The notes under the pieces: model-generated
Databases searched by the model: none
Told to the model about the DNA's origin: nothing
Seen by the model: the letters and a program-made list of their open reading frames with translations, nothing else
In this document: one piece after another, positions 34,351 to 43,521 of the stretch
How the letters are laid out: every line of letters begins with the position of its first letter
Position numbering within the stretch: the stretch's first letter is position 1
Source: Piezodorus guildinii
Taxonomy: Eukaryota > Arthropoda > Insecta > Hemiptera > Pentatomidae
DNA length: 64,000 nt
Reading direction: 5' to 3'
Assembly (NCBI GenBank): GCA_023052935.1
Contig: CM041292.1
Location: 144,487,143-144,551,142 of the forward strand
Program-made: the position numbers and the translations under genes

Positions 34351-34420
34351 AACAATAAAATAGTTGAAACTATTTAGTTGTTTCATTTAATGACCGCCAC
34401 CCGGACTAATTCCTTCCAGT

Positions 34421-35125
34421 AATTCTCAACGGTCAACTAATTACATCCACAATGATATTTAGAAAAACATTTACATTTCAAAGCTTCAGGATCCAGATAA
34501 GAAAAGCGAGTAAACAGAACTTCTGGATATGCCGTGGAAGGAAATGTTAATAACACATGGGATGTATTAAAGCATACAATTGTATGCATTAATGTATACA
34601 ATAATGCATACAATACAACTGCTGAACGTCTATACAGAACGAAGATAGTCTCTAACAAAGTACTAAATGGTGGACCTATCTAGTTAAAGTTGTGATATTC
34701 AAAGAGGAGACAGCGTGGAATAGGAGCATTGCAGGCTCATGACTGCAGCCACCTGGGAGCTCTACATCAAAGAAACGAAGCAAAGATGGTCGTTTGAGTG
34801 GCAAATAGAAAGAGTTGGTATATAATGCAAAAATGAAAATAATGAAAGAAAAGACGAGCAGGCCCATAAAAAATGTTATGGATGAATCGGGGTGAATAAT
34901 TACTAAGTTGATAATTATTACGTTATTATTCTCTGGTGATTTATAAGAGAGGTTAGAAGGCAGGCAGGAAACCGAGTGATAGGATAGCGTGATGTGGACA
35001 AAAGAGAAGATAGATCTTGGAAAAGCAGCGAAGATTGTATTGCTTCAGAAATCATGAAATTCTGAGGTCCTTAACAATAACAATAAGCTTTACAGGATCT
35101 GCTACAACAAATATTTTCTTGTAAA
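34421..35125. other. Unassigned stretch
   Basis: A perfect 16-base palindrome GCATACAATTGTATGC lies near 34573. No gene was recognised. Confidence 0.45.
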
Positions 35126-35129
35126 TCTA

Positions 35130-35400
35130 CGCTTGAAGAATGGGGGTACCATATTATCGTACCGATCCACAAGAAGGAAGCTCTAAGGAATGCCAAAACT
35201 ATAGGCTTATCTGTCTCTCTCTTTTAGCCTATAAAGTTTATTCCTCTATACTGAAAGCGAAACTTTGAACAATTGTTGAAGAAAAGCAAGAAGCTTCTAA
35301 AACTCATCGTCAAACAGGACCACATCATCTCGCTAAGGACGATTATTGAGAAGACAGAAAAAAGCTGTTTTTTCTTGACCCAGCCTATCTTTCTTCTTAA
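35130..35400 (+). pseudogene. LINE reverse transcriptase fragment (fingers region)
   Basis: The plus strand gives YHIIVPIHKKEALRNAKTIG and, in a neighbouring frame, YRLICLSLLAYKVYSSILKA. This is the '.VPIHKKG....NYR.ISLL...YKV.S.IL' block at the start of LINE RT domains. Stops and frame changes abound and the catalytic YADD is not present. Confidence 0.55.
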
Positions 35401-36335
35401 TTTTCACAATCAAACATTGATATTCATTATAAATAGCAAAAACTAAGGTACTAGAATCATAAATATAAATTATTATATAATTACTGCATTTTATCAGTGA
35501 AAAAAAGTATTTTTTTTTTTCAAAATTAAAAAAAAATCAAAACAACCTAAGTTTGAAACTCAGACTGACGTATTCAGTTTATTAAGAAATTAGGTACCTT
35601 GAAAACCATAAATACCTGCAAGATGATTAAGCCATTCAAAATAACTCTTATGAAATTTAGAATTTCATGATGTTTAAACAAGAATAGCACAACGACTATG
35701 ACCATGTAGTCTAGAGGCGTTAAATAAATAAATATAACTAGATCAATCGTAGTTAGATTTGGTTGATTAACAATAACTTTATACAATATCTTGTTTTCAC
35801 CTCTAATAAAATCTATTCTATATATAATAAAATTATTATAAATTCTTCATTGGTATTTCTTTTAAATTTAAGCATATAATAACTAATATGAAAAAACTAG
35901 GGTTAGTACTCCTCCCCCATACTCTCATTAATTGATCCCAAGTTTCTTCAGAAACTGGCAACTCCTCCTGGCTTGGAAGTTGAAAGACTTCATCCTTCAA
36001 GGGAATAACAATAAGAAGATGGTCTTTTCAAAGGAAGAGCTCCCCCGAAATGATTTATCCAAGTCCTCTCAAGGTTATTGGAGACTCCAATCAGGGATTA
36101 CTTCTTGGCTCCTCTCTCCTGATGAACCACACCTTACTTATAATTTCTCACCACAACTCGGAATGGATTACAGCCAAATGGAAAAACTGAATCTTTCTCC
36201 TGTAGGCTTCACATCTTACCAAATGGATGACTGAGGCAACACATAATACGTCATTGATTTTTCATAGAGTGGTGATTTTTCTCCTAGTTATAACGAATAT
36301 TGTAGTGGATAATTTTTGCATATTACTAGAAATCA
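35401..36335. other. Unassigned stretch
   Basis: A 100-codon open stretch at 35932-36234 has no recognisable domain. It may be part of a LINE whose tail follows, but this is not supported by any motif. Confidence 0.35.
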
Positions 36336-36349
36336 AAAAGTAAATTATG

Positions 36350-36435
36350 AAAGAGTAATTCAGCCATTTTACTTATTGTATTTGTATATACAGTTGTAAA
36401 AAACAATAAAATATATTATAAAAAAAAAAAAAAAT
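36350..36435 (+). mobile_element. Very short Jockey-type 3' tail
   Basis: 'cattttacttattgtat', 'acagttgtaaa', 'caataaaatat' and poly(A) reproduce the last 80 bases of the Jockey family at 582-810 and 61437. The upstream part is not recognisably Jockey. It is probably an extreme 5' truncation. Confidence 0.55.
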
Positions 36436-36543
36436 TATGAAAGAAGAAAATATGGCTGAGGTTCTTATAGCATTTTATGCAATAAGTAAACTTATATGTT
36501 TTAATATTTTACATAAAAGAAAAGTATACACAGTCAAACAAAC

Positions 36544-36583
36544 AATGTAAATATTGTACCGTTGTATGTACAATATTTACATT
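36544..36583. repeat. Hairpin: perfect 16-bp inverted repeat, 8-base loop
   Basis: AATGTAAATATTGTAC and its complement are separated by 'cgttgtat'. A smaller GCCTG/CAGGC hairpin follows directly. No function is evident. Confidence 0.7.
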
Positions 36584-36585
36584 TA

Positions 36586-37037
36586 GCCTGAAACTGCTAA
36601 CAGGCTACGGTACGCTGGATGTGTATTCTTTGTCTGAACGAGTTGGCCTAAACCATTGTTTTTTGTATGAAATACTCTTGTTAACACTGCCTGCAACGGC
36701 CTTTTCAGATTACGCACTAGCGCGTCAGAAGTACTTTGTTTTTTCACATTATTTCGAACGCTAAAGTTCTGAATCTTCTACTATTAGAGAGTAGGAAATG
36801 CAGTAGTAGATTTACTACAAAAGATTTTTTCATATAAATATGGCGTCTTTTAAGAATAGATTATTTGAAATTTGATATTACGTGCAAGCTGGTATACTGA
36901 CGCACACTGGGGCGAAACACCAAATTATTCGATATTGTTGTTTTATGGCCAAACTTTCGGCCTTACGAATAATAGTTAAATTTAAACCCCTATTATTTTA
37001 GAATCTGTGATTTGATAATTGCTACGACAAAAGGTAA
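36586..37037. other. Unassigned stretch left of the gypsy element
   Basis: No gene was recognised. Its last bases (GGTAA) should be the target duplication of the gypsy element, but no matching copy was found at 47094. Confidence 0.45.
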
Positions 37038-37261
37038 TGTAGAGGACTAATAATAAAATAAAAAGAAGAAAAAAAAAATGTGTATATTAATTGTATTATA
37101 ATTACTTTTATGGATCTGCAATCGATTATTAATCAACAAATTTGTAACATAATTGTAACCTTATTATTATTAATTGTTCAGTTAGTTAAATAATCACATG
37201 TGAGAGTTAATTATTAATAAAAGTTTCTAATCGAATAGAATTATTGTATTTGAACTTAATA

Positions 37262-37492
37262 CTAGAACACGCATATAGCAAAAACAGTAACAGTAACTTA
37301 ATAGGAAATTAAATTATTTTTAAACTAAAAGGTAAATCATTTAGAATCATTAGGATGCGAGGTTAATTTTTTTTCACATCTCCCACTGATTCATCACTCC
37401 TAGTGGTCACAGCGTGGTGTTATATAGCTTAAATCATTCCTCGATAAATGGACTATCACACACAAAAAGAATTTTTTAATTCGAAACCAGTA
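37262..37492 (-). mobile_element. Helitron fragment inside the left repeat
   Basis: On the minus strand it reads 'ggtttcgaatt', 'ttctttttgtgtg', 'atagtccatttatcgagga', 'gctatataacaccacgctg' and 'gtgatgaatcag'. This is the interior of the non-autonomous Helitron also seen at 52387-52958. Its 5' end is cut by the Jockey insertion point (after AAACCAGTA). CTAG at 37262-37265 may be its 3' end. Confidence 0.7.
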
Positions 37493-38191
37493 ACATAATG
37501 TCATATGTTTTGCTACAAAGTGTGACCCATTTATATTTGTTATTAAATTATTATTGTCTATTTTTTGGTGATTAGTCGGGATTTTCTTACCGATTAGGTA
37601 AGAAATTCGCGCACTATGGTTGCTAAGAAAGAAATCATCAAAGTCAAAGAGTGCTCCCCGTTCGGCAGTTAAAGTCTACCTCTACGTCAGCAGCAAGTAA
37701 GGTTGTCTCAACTACTTCTAACATTATTGATTCTAAAAAAAATAGTGATGTAAAAGCCAATGAAGCTCTAAGCCTAGAAGTTGGACTGAGCAATGTAGGA
37801 GAGTGGCACCAAGTGTCCCCACGTAAGGCTGGATCTCCGAGGGCAGCAGTGACCACCACTCAGGATAAACAGGTTAGCTTCCAATCATTAAATCCCTTTA
37901 GTGTTTTAACGACTGACGTGGATCCACAAGGTAATTAACGAAGCCAGTAAAACTAAACCTCTGAAACCCCCACCGATTTATGTAAAATCAGGCAGTAACT
38001 TCAGAATGCTTTGTGACGAACTTACCAAAGAAGTAGGATCTAACGGATTTACATTGAAATCCGGAGCGAACAATGTTGTTATCATGTCTGAAAATTCTGA
38101 TGGTTACAGGCGGATATCTAGATATCTCAAAGAAAAAATGCAGAGTTTCATCATATCAGCTCCCTGTGGATCGACCTTTTCGCGTTGTTAT
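37493..38191 (+). pseudogene. Jockey 5' UTR and N-terminal ORF1 piece inside the left repeat
   Basis: A start ATG lies at 37616 (MVAKKEIIKVKE). The frames then give EWHQVSPRKAGSPRA, FQSLNPFSVLTTD, PPPIYVKSGSNF and GYRRISRYLKEK. These align with the ORF1 of the Jockey at 54297 (EWEVITGRKRP, PPPIFLKGIQNI, SYRTAVRCLKK). At least three frame changes are present, all shared with the right copy. It stops abruptly at GTTGTTAT, where it joins the LTR end TACA. Confidence 0.75.
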
Positions 38192-38197
38192 TACAAG

Positions 38198-38215
38198 TGG
38201 TGACCCCGACGTGAT
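38198..38215 (+). promoter_or_regulatory. Primer-binding site complementary to tRNA-Trp
   Basis: TGGTGACCCCGACGTGAT is the exact complement of the 3' end of animal tRNA-Trp including CCA (ATCACGTCGGGGTCACCA). It lies two bases after the LTR end and primes minus-strand synthesis of the gypsy element. Confidence 0.85.
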
Positions 38216-38299
38216 AGTTCGCGAATTGTGGGAATAGTGACCAGATAGTGTTTTTTTTTTCTAAACTATTGCAATATTTTTTTTTTTTTATAAGCTAAA

Positions 38300-39157
38300 A
38301 TGAGTAAGGATCAGTTAAATACCTCAGACGTGGCCGGAATAGAAGCTAGTAAGGTTTCTGTTAAAATACCACCCTTTTGGCTTGAACGACCAGATGTTTG
38401 GTTTAGGCAAGTGGAAGCACAATTTAAACTAGCTGGCGTAAGTACAGAAAATACCAAATTTGATTATTTAGTATCTCAATTGGACAGGAAATTTGTAGCG
38501 GATATTATCGATATTTTAGATAGTGATAAAGATTTAAAATATTCACTCGCTAAGAATAGACTTTTAAGCCTTTATAAAGAAAGTGAAGAGTCCCAGATCA
38601 AAAGGCTAGTAGCTGGGTTAGAACTTGGAGATTTAAAACCAAGTCAGCTTTTAAGAAAAATGAGTTCTCTGGCAGGTACCGATATTTCCTCTAAGGTGTT
38701 ACGCACCCTATGGCTCGACAAACTTCCAGATTCCATCAAGAATATCCTTGTAGTTTCGGATGAAAATTTGGATAAATTGGCCATAATGGCGGACAGAATT
38801 GTCGATATGAAACCTCGATTAGATGTTGATGCTGCGACAAGTAGTATAACTAACTCTGAAGATTGTTCAGGTGATATGAATGAGATGATAAAAATACTGG
38901 TAGCAAAAATAGAAGCAATGGATGCTCGAATTTCTTCATTACAAAATTCTCGAACTCGAAGAGAAAATTCAAATGATCGTGGTGATAAAAGATTTAGAAA
39001 CCGGAACCGAAGCCGTAGTCGTAGCCGTGGACGATTCGACCCTAATGGTAAATATTGTTTTTATCATTTTCGCTTTGGAAATAGATGTTTACCCGAAAAG
39101 TGCCGTCAACCTTGCCAATGGAATCAAGAGGGAAACGAGAAACTGCAGCGGAAGTAG
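38300..39157 (+). CDS. gag: gypsy Gag (capsid/nucleocapsid)
   Basis: The protein has 285 residues from ATG at 38300. The N-terminal half reads VKIPPFWLERPDVWFRQVEA and FDYLVSQLDRKFVADIIDIL, the capsid signature of many insect gypsy elements. It is followed by helices up to about residue 180 and a coiled segment. The C-terminus is arginine/serine-rich (near residues 225-255) and ends with CFYHFRFGNRCLPEKCRQPC, a nucleocapsid-type cysteine/histidine cluster. It assembles the particle and packages RNA in the cytoplasm. It overlaps pol by 73 bases in the -1 frame, which implies a programmed -1 frameshift to make Gag-Pol. Confidence 0.85.
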   Translation: MSKDQLNTSDVAGIEASKVSVKIPPFWLERPDVWFRQVEAQFKLAGVSTENTKFDYLVSQLDRKFVADIIDILDSDKDLKYSLAKNRLLSLYKESEESQIKRLVAGLELGDLKPSQLLRKMSSLAGTDISSKVLRTLWLDKLPDSIKNILVVSDENLDKLAIMADRIVDMKPRLDVDAATSSITNSEDCSGDMNEMIKILVAKIEAMDARISSLQNSRTRRENSNDRGDKRFRNRNRSRSRSRGRFDPNGKYCFYHFRFGNRCLPEKCRQPCQWNQEGNEKLQRK

Positions 39158-42100
39158 CGGCTCATTCTACTGCAGATAATCATATGGGAGGCCGTAAGTT
39201 TCGTTTATTTCTTACCGATAAAAATACAAGAACCCATTTTTTAGTCGATAGCGGTGCTGATGTATCTATTATCCCTTCAAATTCGAAAGTTAAATCAGTA
39301 ATTTCAGATTTCAAACTGTATGCAACTAATGGAACGGAGATTCCCACGTTTGGTGTTCACATTTTAAATATCAACTTGGGACTTCGTCGAGAATTTAGAT
39401 GGCCATTTATCATCGCTAAAGTAAACAGAGGCATAATAGGGGCTGATTTTTTGCACCATTTTAACCTTCTTGTCGATTTAAGAAATAAACAACTGATAGA
39501 TGGCAAAACCGGTTTAGGAGTTAGTGGTAATATCACACCTATTAACAATGATGATTCTGTTAGCACTGTTTCTAAAGGTCATAAATTTGCTAACTTACTC
39601 AATTCTTATCCGAGCTTGACAAAACCAAGTTTGCTGCCTACAAATGTGAAACATGACGTTCAACACCACATTATTACAATCGGTCAACCAGTCTATTGTC
39701 GTCCTCGTCCACTCGATACCAAAAAATTAGCAATTGCAAAAGAAGAATTTCAATTCATGTTGAATAATCAAATAATACGTCCTTTCAAGTCTCAGTGGTC
39801 TAGCCCACTACATTTGGCACCCAAGAAAGATGGCTCAATGCGGCCATGTGGTGATTTTAGGAGATTGAATGCACAAACAATTCCTGATCGATATCCTATA
39901 CCGAGAATCATGGACTTCCAACACATTTTATTCAACAAACAAATATTTTCTAAAATAGATTTGTTTAAGGCATATTTTCAAATACCAGTAGCAGAAGAAG
40001 ACAAACCGAAAACAGCTGTAACAACACCCTTCGGCATGTTTGAATTTAATTTTATGCCCTTTGGACTGCGAAATGCACCCAGCACTTTCCAACGCTTTAT
40101 CAACGAAGTATTTTATGGACTGAATTTCGTATTTCCATACCTGGATGATTGTCTTGTGTCTTCAGATTCGGAAGAAGAGCATCAGTATCATCTCAAACTC
40201 GTTTTCGAACGATTAGAAAAATATGGACTTCGCATTAATGTAGCAAAATCGGAATTTGGCGTAAAACAATTACAATTCCTTGGCTATCTCATCACACCCG
40301 ATGGTACGAAACCATTGCCTGATCGAGTACAAGCTATATTGGAATACAAACTTCCAGAAACTATTGCTGGACTTCGCCGATTCCTTGGAATGATAAATTT
40401 TTATCGTCAATACCTCCCTGAAGCTTCTGAAACTCAAGCAATTCTCCATGAATATACAAAAGGTGCTCGTAAAAAGGACAATCGCAAAATTCCTTGGACT
40501 CCTGAAGCAATTAATCAATTTGAAAAATGCAAAAATGATTTAGCGAATGCAACAATGCTCTCCTATCCTAGCCCAAACCTACCTTTGGCCTTACTCGTTG
40601 ATGCTAGCGATTACGCTTTTGGAGGTGTAGTGCAACAATTAGAAGATGGCAAATGGAAACCGTTAGCTTTCTTTTCTAAGAAGTTAAAAACTGCTGAAAG
40701 AAACTACAGTACCTATGATCGTGAATTATTCGGTATCTACGAGTCAGTCAAGCACTTCAAGCACACTCTTGAAGGAAGACAGTTCGTTATATACACTGAT
40801 CATCATCCACTTATTTACGCCTTCAAGCAAAGGAATGAAAAAGCTACTCCACTTCAATTACGACGACTGCAATATATTTCAGAATACTCGACTGATATTA
40901 GGCACATCAGTGGAAAACTGAACGTGGTTGCTGATACACTTTCTAGGATTGAATCTATCAGCACCATCGATATGGATAAAGTCGCAGAAGCCCAGACCAG
41001 TGACCCTGAATTTTTGGCTCTGAAGAACGGAGAAACTTCCTTAAAATTGAAATCTTTTCACTTACCAAGTGGTAGAAGCTTGTGGTGTGACATATCTGCT
41101 GAAACTGTAAGACCTTTCATACCTCAAGCTTACCGAAGATTGTTTTTCGAAACAATTCACAACATGAATCACCCAGGTGTAAAATCCTCAATTAAACAAG
41201 TTGGTGCTCGTTTTGTTTGGCCAAATTTAAATAAGGACGTCCGTGATTGGGCAAAATCGTGTGTACCTTGCCAGAAGACTAAAGTTACAAGGCACACCAA
41301 GTCACCAGCTGGGACATTTGCACCACCAAATGAAAGATTTTCTGTGGTTCACATCGACCTGGTTGGTCCATTACCTCCATCTAATGGTAATACCTACCTG
41401 CTCACTGCGATAGACCGATTCACAAGTTGGATGGAAGCAATACCACTCTCAGAGATTACAGCAGAAGTTGTCGCAAGAGCATTCTATGAAAATTGGATTG
41501 TAAGATTTGGCGTCCCACTTTCACTAATTTCGGATCAAGGCAGACAGTTCGAAGCTCATCTGTTCAAAAACCTAAGTTTGTTGTGTGGAATTAAATTGCA
41601 GAGGACAACCCCGTACCATCCTCAGAGTAATGGGAAGGTTGAAAGACTTCACCGCACACTGAAAACCGCACTGAAAGCAAATGGTTCTCTAAAATGGTCA
41701 GAAGCATTACCAACAATTCTTTTGGGTTTGCGTGCTTCATTCAATCCCGAGACAAGTGTCTCCATTGCTCAAATGATTTATGGAACAACTATAAAATTGC
41801 CTGGTGAATTTCTTGGACAAACAGCACAACGAATAGATGATGCAGAATCATTTGTATCTAAACTCCAAGACACTATGAGACAATTGAAACCAGTTCCAGT
41901 TAAGAAGAACACAACCAAGACATTTTTTATTCACAAGGATTTGGCTGATTGCTCTCATGTCTTTGTCAGAATTGACCGAGTCAAGAAACCTTTGGAAGCC
42001 GCTTATGAAGGCCCTTTCAAAGTGATTGCTAGGTCGGAAAAATTCTTCACCCTGCAATTAAAGACCAAGGAAGCAAACATTTCCATAGATCGCCTTAAAC

Positions 42101-42300
42101 CAGCTTATATCTTGTCGTCAACCGAAGAAACACAGCTTCAACAAGACCTTCAAGGAATAAAACGGAATCCCTGTTCTCTTTCGCCAACAACTCCTGATGA
42201 AGAGACTGATCAACCAACCACCACAACCAGCTCTGGAAAACCACTAACAACAACCACTCGCAGTGGTCGCACAGTGAGGTTTCCTACCCGGTTCTTATGA
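39085..42300 (+). CDS. pol: gypsy Pol (protease, reverse transcriptase, RNase H, integrase)
   Basis: An open frame of 1071 codons, in the -1 frame relative to gag; the listed start is the first ATG, but translation probably enters by frameshift. Domains: aspartic protease with DSGA near residue 55; RT with PFGLRNAPSTFQR and YLDD at 352-355; RNase H with LLVDASDYAFGG near 505 and YTDHHPLIYAF; the integrase zinc domain H..H..C..C near 692-732; the integrase core with D758, D817 and E853 (35 residues between the last two); and a C-terminal GPFKVI motif. All catalytic residues are present. It ends with TRSGRTVRFPTRF. No stop or frameshift was found, so this copy could still encode the enzymes. 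Confidence 0.9.
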   Translation: MFTRKVPSTLPMESRGKRETAAEVAAHSTADNHMGGRKFRLFLTDKNTRTHFLVDSGADVSIIPSNSKVKSVISDFKLYATNGTEIPTFGVHILNINLGLRREFRWPFIIAKVNRGIIGADFLHHFNLLVDLRNKQLIDGKTGLGVSGNITPINNDDSVSTVSKGHKFANLLNSYPSLTKPSLLPTNVKHDVQHHIITIGQPVYCRPRPLDTKKLAIAKEEFQFMLNNQIIRPFKSQWSSPLHLAPKKDGSMRPCGDFRRLNAQTIPDRYPIPRIMDFQHILFNKQIFSKIDLFKAYFQIPVAEEDKPKTAVTTPFGMFEFNFMPFGLRNAPSTFQRFINEVFYGLNFVFPYLDDCLVSSDSEEEHQYHLKLVFERLEKYGLRINVAKSEFGVKQLQFLGYLITPDGTKPLPDRVQAILEYKLPETIAGLRRFLGMINFYRQYLPEASETQAILHEYTKGARKKDNRKIPWTPEAINQFEKCKNDLANATMLSYPSPNLPLALLVDASDYAFGGVVQQLEDGKWKPLAFFSKKLKTAERNYSTYDRELFGIYESVKHFKHTLEGRQFVIYTDHHPLIYAFKQRNEKATPLQLRRLQYISEYSTDIRHISGKLNVVADTLSRIESISTIDMDKVAEAQTSDPEFLALKNGETSLKLKSFHLPSGRSLWCDISAETVRPFIPQAYRRLFFETIHNMNHPGVKSSIKQVGARFVWPNLNKDVRDWAKSCVPCQKTKVTRHTKSPAGTFAPPNERFSVVHIDLVGPLPPSNGNTYLLTAIDRFTSWMEAIPLSEITAEVVARAFYENWIVRFGVPLSLISDQGRQFEAHLFKNLSLLCGIKLQRTTPYHPQSNGKVERLHRTLKTALKANGSLKWSEALPTILLGLRASFNPETSVSIAQMIYGTTIKLPGEFLGQTAQRIDDAESFVSKLQDTMRQLKPVPVKKNTTKTFFIHKDLADCSHVFVRIDRVKKPLEAAYEGPFKVIARSEKFFTLQLKTKEANISIDRLKPAYILSSTEETQLQQDLQGIKRNPCSLSPTTPDEETDQPTTTTSSGKPLTTTTRSGRTVRFPTRFL

Positions 42301-42356
42301 ACAATTGAATTCTGATTTGTTTAATGTTTTAGAAACATTATCGTGACTGTGTCTCT

Positions 42357-42367
42357 GGGGGGAAGTG
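42357..42367 (+). promoter_or_regulatory. Polypurine tract of the gypsy element
   Basis: GGGGGGAAGTG lies directly before the right-hand LTR start TGTAGAGG. It primes plus-strand synthesis and fixes the LTR boundary. Confidence 0.75.
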
Positions 42368-42368
42368 A

Positions 42369-43521
42369 TGTAGAGGACTAATAATAAAATAAAAAGAAGA
42401 AAAAAAAATGTGTATATTAATTGTATTATAATTACTTCTATGGATCTGCGATCGATTATTAATCAACAAATTTGTAACATAATTGTAACCTTATTATTAT
42501 TAATTGTTCAGTTAGTTAAATAATCACATGTGAGAGTTAATTATTAATAAAAGTTTCTAATCGAATAGAATTATTGTATTTGAACTTAATACTAGAACAC
42601 GCATATAGCAAAAACAGTAACAGTAACTTAATAGGAAATTAAATTATTTTTAAACTAAAAGGTAAATCATTTAGAATCATTAGGATGCGAGGTTAATTTT
42701 TTTTCACATCTCCCACTGATTCATCACTCCTAGTGGTCACAGCGTGGTGTTATATAGCTTAAAGCATTCCTCGATAAATGGACTATCCAACACAAAAAGA
42801 ATTTTTTAATTCGAAACCAGTAACATAATGTCATATGTTTTGCTACAAAGTGTGACCCATTTATATTTGTTATTAAATTATTATTGTCTATTTTTTGGTG
42901 ATTAGTCGGGATTTTCTTACCGATTAGGTAAGAAATTCGCGCACTATGGTTGCTAAGAAAGAAATCATCAAAGTCAAAGAGTGCTCCCCGTTCGGCAGTT
43001 AAAGTCTACCTCTACGTCAGCAGCAAGTAAGGTTGTCTCAACTACTTCTAACATTATTGATTCTAAAAAAAATAGTGATGTAAAAGCCAATGAAGCTCTA
43101 AGCCTAGAAGTTGGACTGAGCAATGTAGGAGAGTGGCACCAAGTGTCCCCACGTAAGGCTGGATCTCCGAGGGCAGCAGTGACCACCACTCAGGACAAAC
43201 AGGTTAGCTTCCAATCATTAAATCCCTTTAGTGTTTTAACGACTGACGTGGATCCACAAGGTAATTAACGAAGCCAGTAAAACTAAACCTCTGAAACCCC
43301 CACCGATTTATGTAAAATCAGGCAGTAACTTCAGAATGCTTTGTGACGAACTTACCAAAGAAGTAGGATCTAACGGATTTACATTGAAATCTGGAGCGAA
43401 CAATGTTGTTATCATGTCTGAAAATTCTGATGGTTACAGGCGGATATCTAGATATCTCAAAGAAAAAATGCAGAGTTTCATCATATCAGCTCCCTGTGGA
43501 TCGACCTTTTCGCGTTGTTAT
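42369..43521 (+). repeat. Right flanking repeat of the gypsy element (LTR + Helitron piece + Jockey 5' piece)
   Basis: A 1153-bp copy of 37038-38191. 42369-42591 is the LTR part, 42592-42822 the Helitron part (minus strand) and 42823-43521 the Jockey part. Unlike the left copy it continues without a break into the rest of the Jockey. The other Helitron end lies after the Jockey at 47034-47088, followed by TAACA, a possible LTR end. This copy therefore has the order expected of the original nested insertion. Confidence 0.8.

Larger units (their letters stand above)
34155..34420. repeat. Near-perfect palindrome: two 128-bp arms, 10-bp spacer
   Basis: 34155-34282 and 34293-34420 are reverse complements without a mismatch, with spacer 'gaatggattg'. 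Each arm carries CTGATGA, a GACCC/GGGTC stem and GAAACG, the core of a hammerhead-like ribozyme of the Penelope type. The two cores point away from the centre, on opposite strands. It may be the fused head-to-head ends of a Penelope-like insertion. Confidence 0.85.
37038..38195 (+). repeat. Left flanking repeat of the gypsy element: LTR + Helitron piece + Jockey 5' piece + LTR end
   Basis: It starts TGTAGAGGAC, as after the polypurine tract at the other end. 37038-37261 is LTR-like, with an ATTAATAAAAG signal. 37262-37492 matches an insect Helitron on the minus strand. 37493-38191 is the 5' UTR and first part of ORF1 of a Jockey. TACA (38192-38195) then closes it, two bases before the primer-binding site. 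37038-38191 is a copy of 42369-43521 with about seven single-base differences and one extra A. Frameshifts in the Jockey part are shared by both copies. Confidence 0.8.
38038..42368 (+). mobile_element. Ty3/gypsy LTR retrotransposon internal region (38196-42368)
   Basis: Order: primer-binding site, gag, pol with protease-RT-RNase H-integrase, then polypurine tract. RT before integrase identifies the Ty3/gypsy type; no envelope frame is present. Both frames are free of stops, so the internal region is coding-intact. Its flanking repeats are unusual and described separately. The start given here includes the end of the left repeat for context; the internal region proper starts at 38196. Confidence 0.85.

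Noticed and set aside
34573..34588. The palindrome GCATACAATTGTATGC as a regulatory operator
   Set aside because: A single short AT-rich palindrome in eukaryotic repeat DNA; no context supports a role.
35932..36234. 100-codon open stretch as a protein gene
   Set aside because: No domain was recognised and it lies among LINE debris; left as unassigned.
37038..38195. Reading the 1.15-kb direct repeats simply as ordinary gypsy LTRs
   Set aside because: Most of each repeat matches a Helitron and a Jockey ORF1, and the right copy continues into the same Jockey, so a plain LTR pair does not explain them.
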